Source of the DNA: Luzula sylvatica
Taxonomy: Eukaryota; Streptophyta; Magnoliopsida; Poales; Juncaceae
Length of the DNA stretch: 64,000 bases
Assembly: GCA_946800325.1 (NCBI GenBank)
Contig: OX326959.1
Span: 2,066,501-2,130,500, forward strand
Direction: 5' to 3'
Shown: one piece after another, positions 1 through 11,170 of the stretch
Layout of the letters: each line of letters begins with the position of its first letter
How positions within the stretch are numbered: position 1 is the stretch's first letter
Notes under the pieces: model-generated
Database searches by the model: none
Told to the model about the DNA's origin: nothing
Seen by the model: only the letters and a program-made list of their open reading frames with translations
Made by a program: the position numbers and the translations under genes

Positions 1-372
1 TACTACATAACTTTTCACCAAATTTCACACACACCAAGAAAGTTTGTTTTTCGATTCAAAACAAGATTTTAACGCTTTGAAGAGTTCAAATAACGTGTTT
101 TTAGATTATTTGTATCGTATCTTTTATTACATAACTTTTCACCAAATTTCACAAACACTAAGCAAGTTTGTTCTTCAATTCAAAACAAGATTTTAACGCT
201 CCGAGGAGTTCAAATAACGTGTTTTTAGATCATTTGTATCGTATCTTTTACTACATAACTTTTCACCAAATTTCACACACACTAAGAAACTTTCTTTTTC
301 GATTCAAAACAAGATTTTAACGCTCTGAGTAGTTCAAATAACGTGTTTTGAGATCATTTGTATCGTATCTTT
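1..372 (+). repeat. Three irregular monomers at the left edge
   Basis: These monomers carry several private changes and do not belong to the 11-mer that follows. The first reads acacaccaag where others read acacactaag. The second has cttttattac, ttcttcaattc and ctccgaggag. The third has aaactttctttttcg, ctctgagtag and gttttgagatc. The third resembles the first monomer of a cassette seen again near 15.8, 22.2, 29.7 and 35.6 kb. The array continues leftward beyond the window. Confidence 0.8.
44..64. other. Dyad symmetry within the monomer (first of ~500)
   Basis: Arms ttgtttt (44-50) and aaaacaa (58-64) are exact reverse complements around the 7-base spacer tcgattc. The element recurs at the same place in nearly every monomer. 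Copies with ttcttcg lose one base pair of the stem. Short dyads in satellites lacking a CENP-B box have been discussed in the centromere literature as possible non-B DNA; any function here is inference. Confidence 0.6.
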
Positions 373-1736
373 TACTACATAACTTTTCACCAAATTTCAC
401 ACACACTAAGAAAGTTTGTTTTTCGATTCAAAACAAGATTTTAACGCTTTGAGGAGTTCAAATAACGTGTTTTCAGATCATTTGTATCGTATCTTTTACT
501 ACATAACTTTTCACCAAATTTCACACACACTAAGAAAGTTTGTTTTTCGATTCAAAACAAGATTTTAACGCTTTGAAGAGTTCAAATAACGTGTTTTTAG
601 ATCATTTGTATCGTATCTTTTACTACATAACTTTTCACCAAATTTCACAAACACTAAGAAAGTTTGTTTTTTGATTCAAAACAAGATTTTATCGCTTTGA
701 GGAGTTCAAATAACGTGTTTTTAGATCATTTGTATCGTATCTTTTACTACATAACTTTTCACCAAATTTCACAAACACTAAGAAAGTTTGTTTTTCGATT
801 CAAAACAAGATTTTAACGCTTTGAGGACTTCAAATAACGTGTTTTTAGATCATTTGTATCGTATCTTTTACTACATAACTTTTCACCAAATTTCCCAAAC
901 ACTAAGAAAGTTTGTTTTTCGATTCAAAAGAAGATTTTAACGCTTTGAGGAGTTCAAATAACGTGTTTTAAAATCATTTGTATCGTATCTTTTACTACAT
1001 AACTTTTCACCAAATTTCACAAACACTAAGAAAGTTTGTTTTTCGATTCAAAACAAGATTTTAACGCTTTGAGGAGTTCAAATAACATGTTTTTAGATCA
1101 TTTGTATCGTATCTTTTACTACATAACTTTTCACCAAATTTCACAAACTCTAAGAAAGTTTGTTTTTCGATTCAAAACAAGATTTTAACGCTTTGAGGAG
1201 TTCAAATAACGTGTTTTTAGATCATTTGTATCGTATCTTTTACTACATAACTTTTCACCAAATTTCGCAAACTCTAAGAAAGTTTGTTTTTCGATTCAAA
1301 ACAAGATTTTAACGCTTTGAGGAGTTCAAATAACGTGTTTTTAGATCATCTGTATGGTATCTTTTACTACATAACTTTTCACCAAATTTCACAAACACTA
1401 AGCAAGTTTGTTTTTCGATTCAAAACAAGATTTTAACGCTTTCAAGAGTTCAAATAACTTGTTTTTAGATCATTTGTATCGTATCTTTTACTACATAACT
1501 TTTCACCAAATTTCACAAACACTAAGCAAGTTTGTTTTTCGATTCAAAACAAGATTTTAACGCTCTGAGGAGTTCAAATAACGTATTTTTAGATCATTTG
1601 TACCGTATCTTTTACTACATAACTTTTCACCAAATTTCACATACACTATGAAAGTTTGTTTTTCGATTCAAAACAAGATTTTAACGCTTTGAGGAGTTCA
1701 AATAACGTGTTTTTAGATCATTTGTATCGTATCTTT
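373..1736 (+). repeat. 11-monomer HOR (1364 bp), copy 1
   Basis: Eleven monomers with an ordered set of private variants: gttttcagatc; gaagag; ttttttgattc with tttatcgc; gaggactt; tttccc with aaaagaag and gttttaaaatc; aacatg; cacaaactc; cgcaaactc with catctgtatgg; ctttcaag with aacttg; ctctgag with aacgta; and acatacactatg. The same order recurs exactly 1364 bp later (tttatcgc core at 691 and 2055), which is 11 x 124. The left limit is set by loss of the match before about 373: the monomer there differs from its counterpart at 1613-1736. Confidence 0.9.
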
Positions 1737-3100
1737 TACTACATAACTTTTCACCAAATTTCACACACACTAAGAAAGTTTGTTTTTCGATTCAAAACAA
1801 GATTTTAACGCTTTGAGGAGTTCAAATAACGTGTTTTCAGATCATTTGTATCGTATCTTTTACTACATAACTTTTCACCAAATTTCACACACACTAAGAA
1901 AGTTTGTTTTTCGATTCAAAACAAGATTTTAACGCTTTGAAGAGTTCAAATAACGTGTTTTTAGATCATTTGTATCGTATCTTTTACTACATAACTTTTC
2001 ACCAAATTTCACAAACACTAAGAAAGTTTGTTTTTTGATTCAAAACAAGATTTTATCGCTTTGAGGAGTTCAAATAACGTGTTTTTAGATCATTTGTATC
2101 GTATCTTTTACTACATAACTTTTCACCAAATTTCACAAACACTAAGAAAGTTTGTTTTTCGATTCAAAACAAGATTTTAACGCTTTGAGGACTTCAAATA
2201 ACGTGTTTTTAGATCATTTGTATCGTATCTTTTACTACATAACTTTTCACCAAATTTCCCAAACACTAAGAAAGTTTGTTTTTCGATTCAAAAGAAGATT
2301 TTAACGCTTTGAGGAGTTCAAATAACGTGTTTTAAAATCATTTGTATCGTATCTTTTACTACATAACTTTTCACCAAATTTCACAAACACTAAGAAAGTT
2401 TGTTTTTCGATTCAAAACAAGATTTTAACGCTTTGAGGAGTTCAAATAACATGTTTTTAGATCATTTGTATCGTATCTTTTACTACATAACTTTTCACCA
2501 AATTTCACAAACTCTAAGAAAGTTTGTTTTTCGATTCAAAACAAGATTTTAACGCTTTGAGGAGTTCAAATAACGTGTTTTTAGATCATTTGTATCGTAT
2601 CTTTTACTACATAACTTTTCACCAAATTTCGCAAACTCTAAGAAAGTTTGTTTTTCGATTCAAAACAAGATTTTAACGCTTTGAGGAGTTCAAATAACGT
2701 GTTTTTAGATCATCTGTATGGTATCTTTTACTACATAACTTTTCACCAAATTTCACAAACACTAAGCAAGTTTGTTTTTCGATTCAAAACAAGATTTTAA
2801 CGCTTTCAAGAGTTCAAATAACTTGTTTTTAGATCATTTGTATCGTATCTTTTACTACATAACTTTTCACCAAATTTCACAAACACTAAGCAAGTTTGTT
2901 TTTCGATTCAAAACAAGATTTTAACGCTCTGAGGAGTTCAAATAACGTATTTTTAGATCATTTGTACCGTATCTTTTACTACATAACTTTTCACCAAATT
3001 TCACATACACAATGAAAGTTTGTTTTTCGATTCAAAACAAGATTTAAACGCTTTGAGGAGTTCAAATAACGTGTTTTTAGATCATTTGTATCGTATCTTT
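1737..3100 (+). repeat. 11-monomer HOR (1364 bp), copy 2
   Basis: Direct tandem copy of 373-1736 with the same eleven variants in order. The differences I noticed are in the last monomer: acacaatg against acactatg, and gatttaaacg against gattttaacg. Near identity implies a recent duplication. The next monomer, with gaggagatc and aacctg, does not match the start of the unit, so there are exactly two copies. This variant order is not repeated elsewhere in the window. Confidence 0.9.
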
Positions 3101-4464
3101 TACTACATAACTTTTCACCAAATTTCACAAACACTAAGAAAGTTTGTTTTTCGATTCAAAACAAGATTTTAACGCTTTGAGGAGATCAAATAACCTGTTT
3201 TTAGATTATTTGTATCGTATCTTTTACTACATAACTTTTCACGAAATTTCACAAACACTAAGAAAGTTTGTTTTTAGATTCAAAACTAGATTTTAACGCT
3301 TTGAGGAGTTCAAATAACATGTTTTTAGATCATTTGTATCGTATCTTTTACTACATAACTTTTCACCAAATTTCACAAACACTAAGAAAGTTTGTCTTTC
3401 GATTCAAAACAAGATTTTGACGCTTTGAGGAGTTCAAATAACGTGTTTTTAGATCATTTGTATCGTATCTTTTAGTACATAACTTTTCACCAAATTTCAC
3501 AAACACTAAGAAAGTTTGTTTTTCGATTCAAAACAAGATTTGAACGCTTTGAGGAGTTCAAATAACGTGTTTTTAGATCATTTGTATGGTATATTTTAGT
3601 ACATAACTTTTCACCAAATTTCACACACACTAAGAAAGTTTGTTTTTCGATTCAAAACAAGATTTTAACGCTTTGAAGTGTTCAAATAACGTGTTTTTAG
3701 ATCATTTGTATCGTATCTTTTACTACATAACTTTTCACCAAATTTCACAAACACTAAGCAAGTTTGTTCATCGATTCAAAACAAGATTTTAACGCTTTCA
3801 AGAGTTCAAATAACGTGTTTTTAGATCATTTGTATCGTATCTTTTACTACATAACTTTTCACCAAATTTCACAAACACTAAGCAAGTTTGTTCTTCGATT
3901 CAAAACAAGATTTTAACGCTTTCAAGAGTTCAAATAATGTGTTTTTAGATCATTTGTATCGTATCTTTTACTACATAACTTTTCACCAAATTTCACAAAC
4001 ACTAAGCAAGTTTGTTCTTCGATTCAAAACAAGATTTTAACGATTTGAAGAGTTCAAATAACTTGTTTTTAGATCATTTGTATCGTATCTTTTACTACAT
4101 AACTTTTCACCAAATTTCACAAACACTAAGCAAGTTTGTTCTTCGATTCAAAACAAGATTTTAACGCTTTCAAGAGTTCAAATAACGTGTTTTTAGATCA
4201 TTTGTATCATATCTTTTACTACATAACTTTTCACCAAATTTCACAAACACTAAGAAAGTTTGTTTTTCGATTCAAAACAAGATTTTAACGCTTTGAGGAG
4301 TTCAAATAACGTGTTTTTAGATCATTTGTATCGTATCTTTTACTACATAACTTTTCACCAAATTTCACACACACTAAGAAAGTTTGTTTTTCGATTCAAA
4401 ACAAGATTTTAACGCTCTGAGGAGTTCAAATAACGTGTTTTTAGATCATTTGTATCGTATCTTT
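3101..4464 (+). repeat. Mixed monomers leading into the 28-mer HOR
   Basis: Eleven monomers. The first four carry private changes (gaggagatc with aacctg; cacgaaattt with aaaactag; gtctttcg with gattttgacg; ttttagtac with gatttgaacg). From ggtatattttag at 3588 the order gaagtg, ctttcaag, aatgtg, aacttg, tcatatc, gaggag matches the 28-mer at 5820-6572, offset by 2232 bp (18 x 124). So from about 3580 this is a partial unit of the 28-mer family. Confidence 0.75.
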
Positions 4465-4499
4465 TACTACATAACTTTTCACCAAAATTCACACACACT

Positions 4500-4512
4500 A
4501 AGAAAGTTTCTT
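4500..4512. other. 13-bp interrupted palindrome in the phase 1 monomer
   Basis: aagaaa and tttctt face each other around one g. It is created by the gtttg to gtttc change found in phase 1 monomers and recurs at each of the 17 phase 1 copies from 4465 to 50440. It is absent from the 17-mer region, which lacks phase 1. Confidence 0.55.
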
Positions 4513-7510
4513 TTTCGATTCAAAACAAGATTTTAACGCTCTGAGGAGTTCAAATAACGTGTTTTTAGATCATTTGTATTGTATATTTTAGTACATAACT
4601 TTTCACCAAATTTCACAAACACTAAGAAAGTTTGATTTTCGATTCAAAACAAGATTTTAAAGCTTTGAGGAGTTCAAATAACGTGTTTTTAGATCATTTG
4701 TATCGTATCTTTTACTACATAACTTTTCACCAAATTTCCCAAACACTAAGAAAGTTTGTTTTTCGATTCAAAACAAGATTTTAACGCTTTGAGGAGTTCA
4801 AATAACGTGTTTTTAGATCATTTGTATCGTATCTTTTACTACATAACTTTTCACCAAATTTCACACACACTAAGAAAGTTTGTTTTTCGATTCAAAACAA
4901 GATTTTAATGCTTTGAGGAGTTCAAATAACGTGTTTTCAGATCATTTGTATCGTATCTTTTACTACATAACTTTTCACCAAATTTCACACACACTAAGAA
5001 AGTTTGTTTTTCGATTCAAAACAAGATTTTAACGCTTTGAAGTGTTCAAATAACGTGTTTTTAGATCATTTGTATCGTATCTTTTACTACATAACTTTTC
5101 ACCAAATTTCACAAACACTAAGCAAGTTTGTTCTTCGATTCAAAACAAGATTTTAACGCTTTCAAGAGTTCAAATAACGTGTTTTTAGATCATTTGTATC
5201 GTATCTTTTACTACATAACTTTTCACCAAATTTCACAAACACTAAGCAAGTTTGTTTTTCGATTCAAAACAAGATTTTAACGCTTTGAGGAGTTCAAATA
5301 ACGTGTTTTTAGATCATTTGTATCGTATCTTTTACTACATAACTTTTCAGCAAATTTCACACACACTAAGAAAGTTTGTTTTTCGATTCAAAACAAGATT
5401 TTAACGATTTGAGGAGTTCAAATAACGTGTTTTTAGATCATTTGTATCGTATGTTTTTACTACATAACTTTTCACCAAATTTCACAAACACTAAGCAAGT
5501 TTGTTTTTCGATTCAAAACAAGATTTTAATGCTTTGAGGAGTTCAAATAACGTGTTTTTAGATCATTTGTATCGTATATTTTACTACATAACTTTTCACC
5601 AATTTCATAAACACTAAGCAAGTTTGTTTTTCGATTCAAAACAAGATTTGAACGCTTTGAGGAGTTCAAATAACGTGTTTTTAGATCATTTGTATCGTAT
5701 CTTTTACTACATAACTTTTCACCAAATTTCACAAACACTAAGAAAGTTTGTTTTTCGATTCAAAACAATATTTTAAAGCTTTGAGGAGTTCAAATAACGT
5801 GTTTTTAGATCATTTGTATGGTATATTTTAGTACATAACTTTTCACCAAATTTCACACACACTAAGAAAGTTTGTTTTTCGATTCAAAACAAGATTTTAA
5901 CGCTTTGAAGTGTTCAAATAACGTGTTTTTAGATCATTTGTATCGTATCTTTTACTACATAACTTTTCACCAAATTTCACAAACACTAAGCAAGTTTGTT
6001 CTTCGATTCAAAACAAGATTTTAACGCTTTCAAGAGTTCAAATAACGTGTTTTTAGATCATTTGTATCGTATCTTTTACTACATAACTTTTCACCAAATT
6101 TCACAAACACTAAGCAAGTTTGTTCTTCGATTCAAAACAAGATTTTAACGCTTTCAAGAGTTCAAATAATGTGTTTTTAGATCATTTGTATCGTATCTTT
6201 TACTACATAACTTTTCACCAAATTTCACAAACACTAAGCAAGTTTGTTCTTCGATTCAAAACAAGATTTTAACGATTTGAAGAGTTCAAATAACTTGTTT
6301 TTAGATCATTTGTATCGTATCTTTTACTACATAACTTTTCACCAAATTTCACAAACACTAAGCAAGTTTGTTCTTCGATTCAAAACAAGATTTTAACGCT
6401 TTCAAGAGTTCAAATAACGTGTTTTTAGATCATTTGTATCTTATCTTTTACTACATAACTTTTCACCAAATTTCACAAACACTAAGAAAGTTTGTTTTTC
6501 GATTCAAAACAAGATTTTAACGCTTTGAGGAGTTCAAATAACGTGTTTTTAGATCATTTGTATCGTATCTTTTACTACATAACTTTTCACCAAATTTCAC
6601 ACACACTAAGAAAGTTTGTTTTTCGATTCAAAACAAGATTTTAACGCTTTCAAGAGTTCAAATAACGTGTTTTTACATCATTTGTATCGTATCTTTTACT
6701 ACATAACTTTTCACCAAATTTCACAAACACTAAGCAAGTTTGTTTTTCGATTCAAAACAAGATTTTAACGCTTTGAGGAGTTCAAATAACGTGTTTTTAG
6801 ATCATTTGTATCGTATATTTTACTACATAACTTTTCACCAAGTTTCACAAACACTAAGAAAGTTTGTTTTTCGATTCAAAACAAGATTTGAACGCTTTGA
6901 GGAGTTCAAATAACGTGTTTTTAGTTCATTTGTATCGTATCTTTTACTACATAACTTTTCACCTAATTTCACAAACACTAAGCAAGTTTGTTCTACGATT
7001 TAAAACAAGATTTTAACTCTTTCAAGACTTCAAATAACGTGTTTTTAGATCATTTGTATCGTATCTTTTACTACATAACATTTCACAAAATTTCACAAAC
7101 ACTAAGCAAGTTTGTTTTTCGATTCAAAACAAGATTTTAACGCTTTGAAGAGTTCAAATAACGTGTTTTTAGATCATTTGTATCGTATCTTTTACTACAT
7201 AACTTTTCACCAAATTTCACAAACACGAAGCAAGTTTGTTCTTCGATTCAAAACAAGATTTTAACGCTTTCAAGAGTTCAAATAACGTGTTTTCAGATCA
7301 TTTGTATCGTATCTTTTACTACATAGATTTTCACCTAATTTCACACACACTAAGAAAGTTTGTTTTTCGATTCAAAACAAGATTTTAACGCTTTGAGGAG
7401 TTCAAATAACGTGTTTTCAGATCATTTGTATCGTATCTTTTACTACATAACTTTTCACCAAATTTCACACACACTAAGAAAGTTTGTTTTTCGATTCAAA
7501 ACAAGATTTT

Positions 7511-7526
7511 AACTCTTTGAAGAGTT
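7511..7526. other. Near-perfect 16-bp palindrome in the phase 25 monomer
   Basis: aactctt and aagagtt flank a central tg. The single change from acgc to actc in this monomer class turns a weak dyad into a 7-bp stem. The variant is kept at every phase 25 copy (for example near 10,990, 13,680, 17,276, 37,240, 55,850 and 62,044), so it is a fixed part of the HOR. Confidence 0.6.
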
Positions 7527-7936
7527 CAAATAACGTGTTTTTAGATCATTTGTATCGTATCTTTTACTACATAACTTTTCACCAAATTTCACAAACACTA
7601 AGCAAGTTTGTTCTTCGATTCAAAACAAGATTGTAATGCTTTCAAGAGTTCAAATAACGTGTTTTTAGATCATTTGTATCGTATCTTTTACTACATAACT
7701 TTTCACCAAATTTCACAAACACTAAGAAAGTTTGTTTTTCGATTCAAAACAAGATTTGAACGCTTTGAGGAGTTCAAATAATGTGTTTTTAGATCATTTG
7801 TATGGTATATTTTAGTACGTAACTTTTCACCAAATTTCACAGACACTAAGAAAGTTTGTTCTTCAATTCAAAACAAGATTTTAACGCTCTGAGGAGTTCA
7901 AATAACGTGTTTTTAGATCATTTGTATCGTATCTTT

Positions 7937-10900
7937 TACTACATAACTTTTCACCAAAATTCACACACACTAAGAAAGTTTCTTTTTCGATTCAAAACAA
8001 GATTTTAACGCTCTGAGGAGTTCAAATAACGTGTTTTTAGATCATTTGTATTGTATATTTTAGTACATAACTTTTCACCAAATTCCACAAACACTAAGAA
8101 AGTTTGATTTTCGATTCAAAACAAGATTTTAAAGCTTTGAGGAGTTCAAATAACGTGTTTTTAGATCATTTGTATCGTATCTTTTACTACATAACTTTTC
8201 ACCAAATTTCCCAAACACTAAGAAAGTTTGTTTTTCGATTCAAAACAAGATTTTAACGCTTTGAGGAGTTCAAATAACGTGTTTTTAGATCATTTGTGTC
8301 GTATCTTTTACTACATAACTTTTCACCAAATTTCACACACACTAAGAAAGTTTGTTTTTCGATTCAAAACAAGATTTTAATGCTTTGAGGAGTTCAAATA
8401 ACGTGTTTTCAGATCATTTGTATCGTATCTTTTACTACATAACTTTTCACCAAATTTCACACACACTAAGAAAGTTTGTTTTTCGATTCAAAACAAGATT
8501 TTAACGCTTTGAAGTGTTCAAATAACGTGTTTTTAGATCATTTGTATCGTATCTTTTACTACATAACTTTTCACCAAATTTCACAAACACTAAGCAAGTT
8601 TGTTCTTCGATTCAAAACAAGATTTTAACGCTTTCAAGAGTTCAAATAACGTGTTTTTAGATCATTTGTATCGTATCTTTTACTACATAACTTTTCACCA
8701 AATTTCACAAACACTAAGCAAGTTTGTTTTTCGATTCAAAACAAGATTTTAACGCTTTGAGGAGTTCAAATAACGTGTTTTTAGATCATTTGTATCGTAT
8801 CTTTTACTACATAACTTTTCAGCAAATTTCACACACACTAAGAAAGTTTGTTTTTCGATTCAAAACAAGATTTTAACGATTTGAGGAGTTCAAATAACGT
8901 GTTTTTAGATCATTTGTATCGTATGTTTTTACTACATAACTTTTCACCAAATTTCACAAACACTAAGCAAGTTTGTTTTTCGATTCAAAACAAGATTTTA
9001 ATGCTTTGAGGAGTTCAAATAGCGTGTTTTTAGATCATTTGTATCGTATGTTTTTACTACATAACTTTTCACCAAATTTCACAAACACTAAGCAAGTTTG
9101 TTTTTCGATTCAAAACAAGATTTGAACGCTTTGAGGAGTTCAAATAACGTGTTTTTAGATCATTTGTATCGTATCTTTTACTACATAACTTTTCACCAAA
9201 TTTCACAAACACTAAGAAAGTTTGTTTTTCGATTCAAAACAATATTTTAAAGCTTTGAGGAGTTCAAATAACGTGTTTTTAGATCATTTGTATGGTATAT
9301 TTTAGTACATAACTTTTCACCAAATTTCACACACACTAAGAAAGTTTGTTTTTCGATTCAAAACAAGATTTTAACGCTTTGAAGTGTTCAAATAACGTGT
9401 TTTTAGATCATTTGTATCGTATTTTTTACTACATAACTTTTCACCAAATTTCACAAACACTAAGCAAGTTTGTTCTTCGATTCAAAACAAGATTTTAACG
9501 CTTTCAAGAGTTCAAATAACGTGTTTTTAGATCATTTGTATCGTATCTTTTACTACATAACTTTTCACCAAATTTCACAAACACTAAGCAAGTTTGTTCT
9601 TCGATTCAAAACAAGATTTTAACGCTTTCAAGAGTTCAAATAATGTGTTTTTAGATCATTTGTATCGTATCTTTTACTACATAACTTTTCACCAAATTTC
9701 ACAAACACTAAGCAAGTTTGTTCTTCGATTCAAAACAAGATTTTAACGATTTGAAGAGTTCAAATAACTTGTTTTTAGATCATTTGTATCGTATCTTTTA
9801 CTACATAACTTTTCACCAAATTTCACAAACACTAAGCAAGTTTGTTCTTCGATTCAAAACAAGATTTTAACGCTTTCAAGAGTTCAAATAACGTGTTTTT
9901 AGATCATTTGTATCATATCTTTTACTACATAACTTTTCACCAAATTTCACAAACACTAAGAAAGTTTGTTTTTCGATTCAAAACAAGATTTTAACGCTTT
10001 GAGGAGTTCAAATAACGTGTTTTTAGATCATTTGTATCGTATCTTTTACTACATAACTTTTCACCAAATTTCACACACACTAAGAAAGTTTGTTTTTCGA
10101 TTCAAAACAAGATTTTAACGCTTTCAAGAGTTCAAATAACGTGTTTTTACATCATTTGTATCGTATCTTTTACTACATAACTTTTCACCAAATTTCACAA
10201 ACACTAAGCAAGTTTGTTTTTCGATTCAAAACAAGATTTTAACGCTTTGAGGAGTTCAAATAACGTGTTTTTAGATCATTTGTATCGTATATTTTACTAC
10301 ATAACTTTTCACCAAGTTTCACAAACACTAAGAAAGTTTGTTTTTCGATTCAAAACAAGATTTGAACGCTTTGAGGAGTTCAAATAACGTGTTTTTAGTT
10401 CATTTGTATCGTATCTTTTACTACATAACTTTTCACCAAATTTCACAAACACTAAGCAAGTTTGTTCTACGATTTAAAACAAGATTTTAACTCTTTCAAG
10501 ACTTCAAATAACGTGTTTTTAGATCATTTGTATCGTATCTTTTACTACATAACTTTTCACAAAATTTCACAAACACTAAGCAAGTTTGTATTTCGATTCA
10601 AAACAAGATTTTAACGCTTTGAAGAGTTCAAATAAAGTGTTTTTAGATCATTTGTATCGTATCTTTTACTACATAACTTTTCACCAAATTTCACAAACAC
10701 GAAGCAAGTTTGTTCTTCGATTCAAAACAAGATTTTAACGCTTTCAAGAGTTCAAATAACGTGTTTTCAGATCATTTGTATCGTATCTTTTACTACATAA
10801 CTTTTCACCAAATTTCACACACACTAAGAAAGTTTGTTTTTCGATTCAAAACAAGATTTTAACGCTTTGAGGAGTTCAAATAACGTGTTTTCAGATCATT

Positions 10901-11158
10901 TGTATCGTATCTTTTACTACATAACTTTTCACCAAATTTCACACACACTAAGAAAGTTTGTTTTTCGATTCAAAACAAGATTTTAACTCTTTGAAGAGTT
11001 CAAATAACGTGTTTTTAGATCATTTGTATCGTATCTTTTACTAAATAACTTTTCACCAAATTTCACAAACACTAAGCAAGTTTGTTCTTCGATTCAAAAC
11101 AAGATTGTAATGCTTTCAAGAGTTCAAATAACGTGTTTTTAGATCATTTGTATCGTAT
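7937..11158 (+). repeat. 28-monomer HOR, copy 2, truncated
   Basis: Follows the reference order from phase 1 to the phase 26 monomer (gattgtaatgc near 11,105) and then breaks. It shares the gatttgaggag variant of phase 8 with copy 1. A local difference lies at 8998-9180: after the phase 9 marker, gtatgttttt replaces gtatatttt at 9046 and accaaatttcac replaces the shortened accaatttcat. This looks like gene conversion from the neighbouring monomer. The unit ends at the deletion seam near 11,158. Confidence 0.85.
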
Positions 11159-11170
11159 CACACTAAGAAA
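11149..11170 (+). other. Deletion seam: chimeric shortened monomer
   Basis: Here gtatc is followed directly by acactaag, whereas an intact copy has tttt, the tactacataac block, cttttcaccaaattt and more cac in between. The spacing between successive tactac-type anchors (11039 and 11254) is 215 bp, which is 33 bp short of two monomers. The phase also jumps, from phase 26 to phase 4 of the 28-mer, so a group of monomers was lost at the same time. The breakpoint lies at a short c/ac repeat. This is the largest break in the 124-bp register that I found. Confidence 0.9.

Larger units (their letters stand above)
4465..7936 (+). repeat. 28-monomer HOR (3472 bp), copy 1, reference unit
   Basis: Phases and markers: 1 aaaattc, gtttctttttcg; 2 tttgattttcg, aaagctt; 3 tttccc; 4 aatgc, gttttcag; 5 gaagtg; 6 ttcttcg, ctttcaag; 7 gaggag; 8 cagcaaa, gtatgttttt (125 bp); 9 aatgc, gtatatttt; 10 accaatttcat (123 bp), gatttgaacg; 11 caatatt, ggtatattttag; 12 gaagtg; 13 ctttcaag; 14 aatgtg; 15 gatttgaagag, aacttg; 16 ctttcaag, altered tatcgtatc; 17 gaggag; 18 ttttacatc; 19 gtatatttt; 20 accaagtttc, agttcatt; 21 ttctacgattt; 22 cacaaaattt, gaagag; 23 acacgaag; 24 gttttcag; 25 ctctttgaagag; 26 gattgtaa; 27 gatttgaacg, aatgtg, tacgtaac; 28 cacagac, cttcaattc. 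Phase 1 returns at 7937, which is 28 x 124. Shorter HORs elsewhere are subsets of this order. Confidence 0.9.

Noticed and set aside
5567..5590. TATA-like promoter (gtatatttta) and ACGTG-type plant element (taacgtgt)
   Set aside because: Both are ordinary parts of an AT-rich repeat found in many monomers, with no transcript or gene next to them, so they do not support a promoter call.
5526..5738. Possible 70-residue coding gene on the minus strand, present in eight near-identical copies
   Set aside because: It lies wholly inside satellite monomers, begins at a GTG (cac at 5736-5738 on the plus strand), and is open only because a 1-bp deletion puts two monomers in one frame. The peptide is just a twice-translated repeat with no recognisable domain or signal.
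11149..11170. Transposon excision footprint at the shortened monomer
   Set aside because: No target-site duplication or terminal repeat is visible, and the accompanying jump in monomer phase fits a deletion between repeats better.
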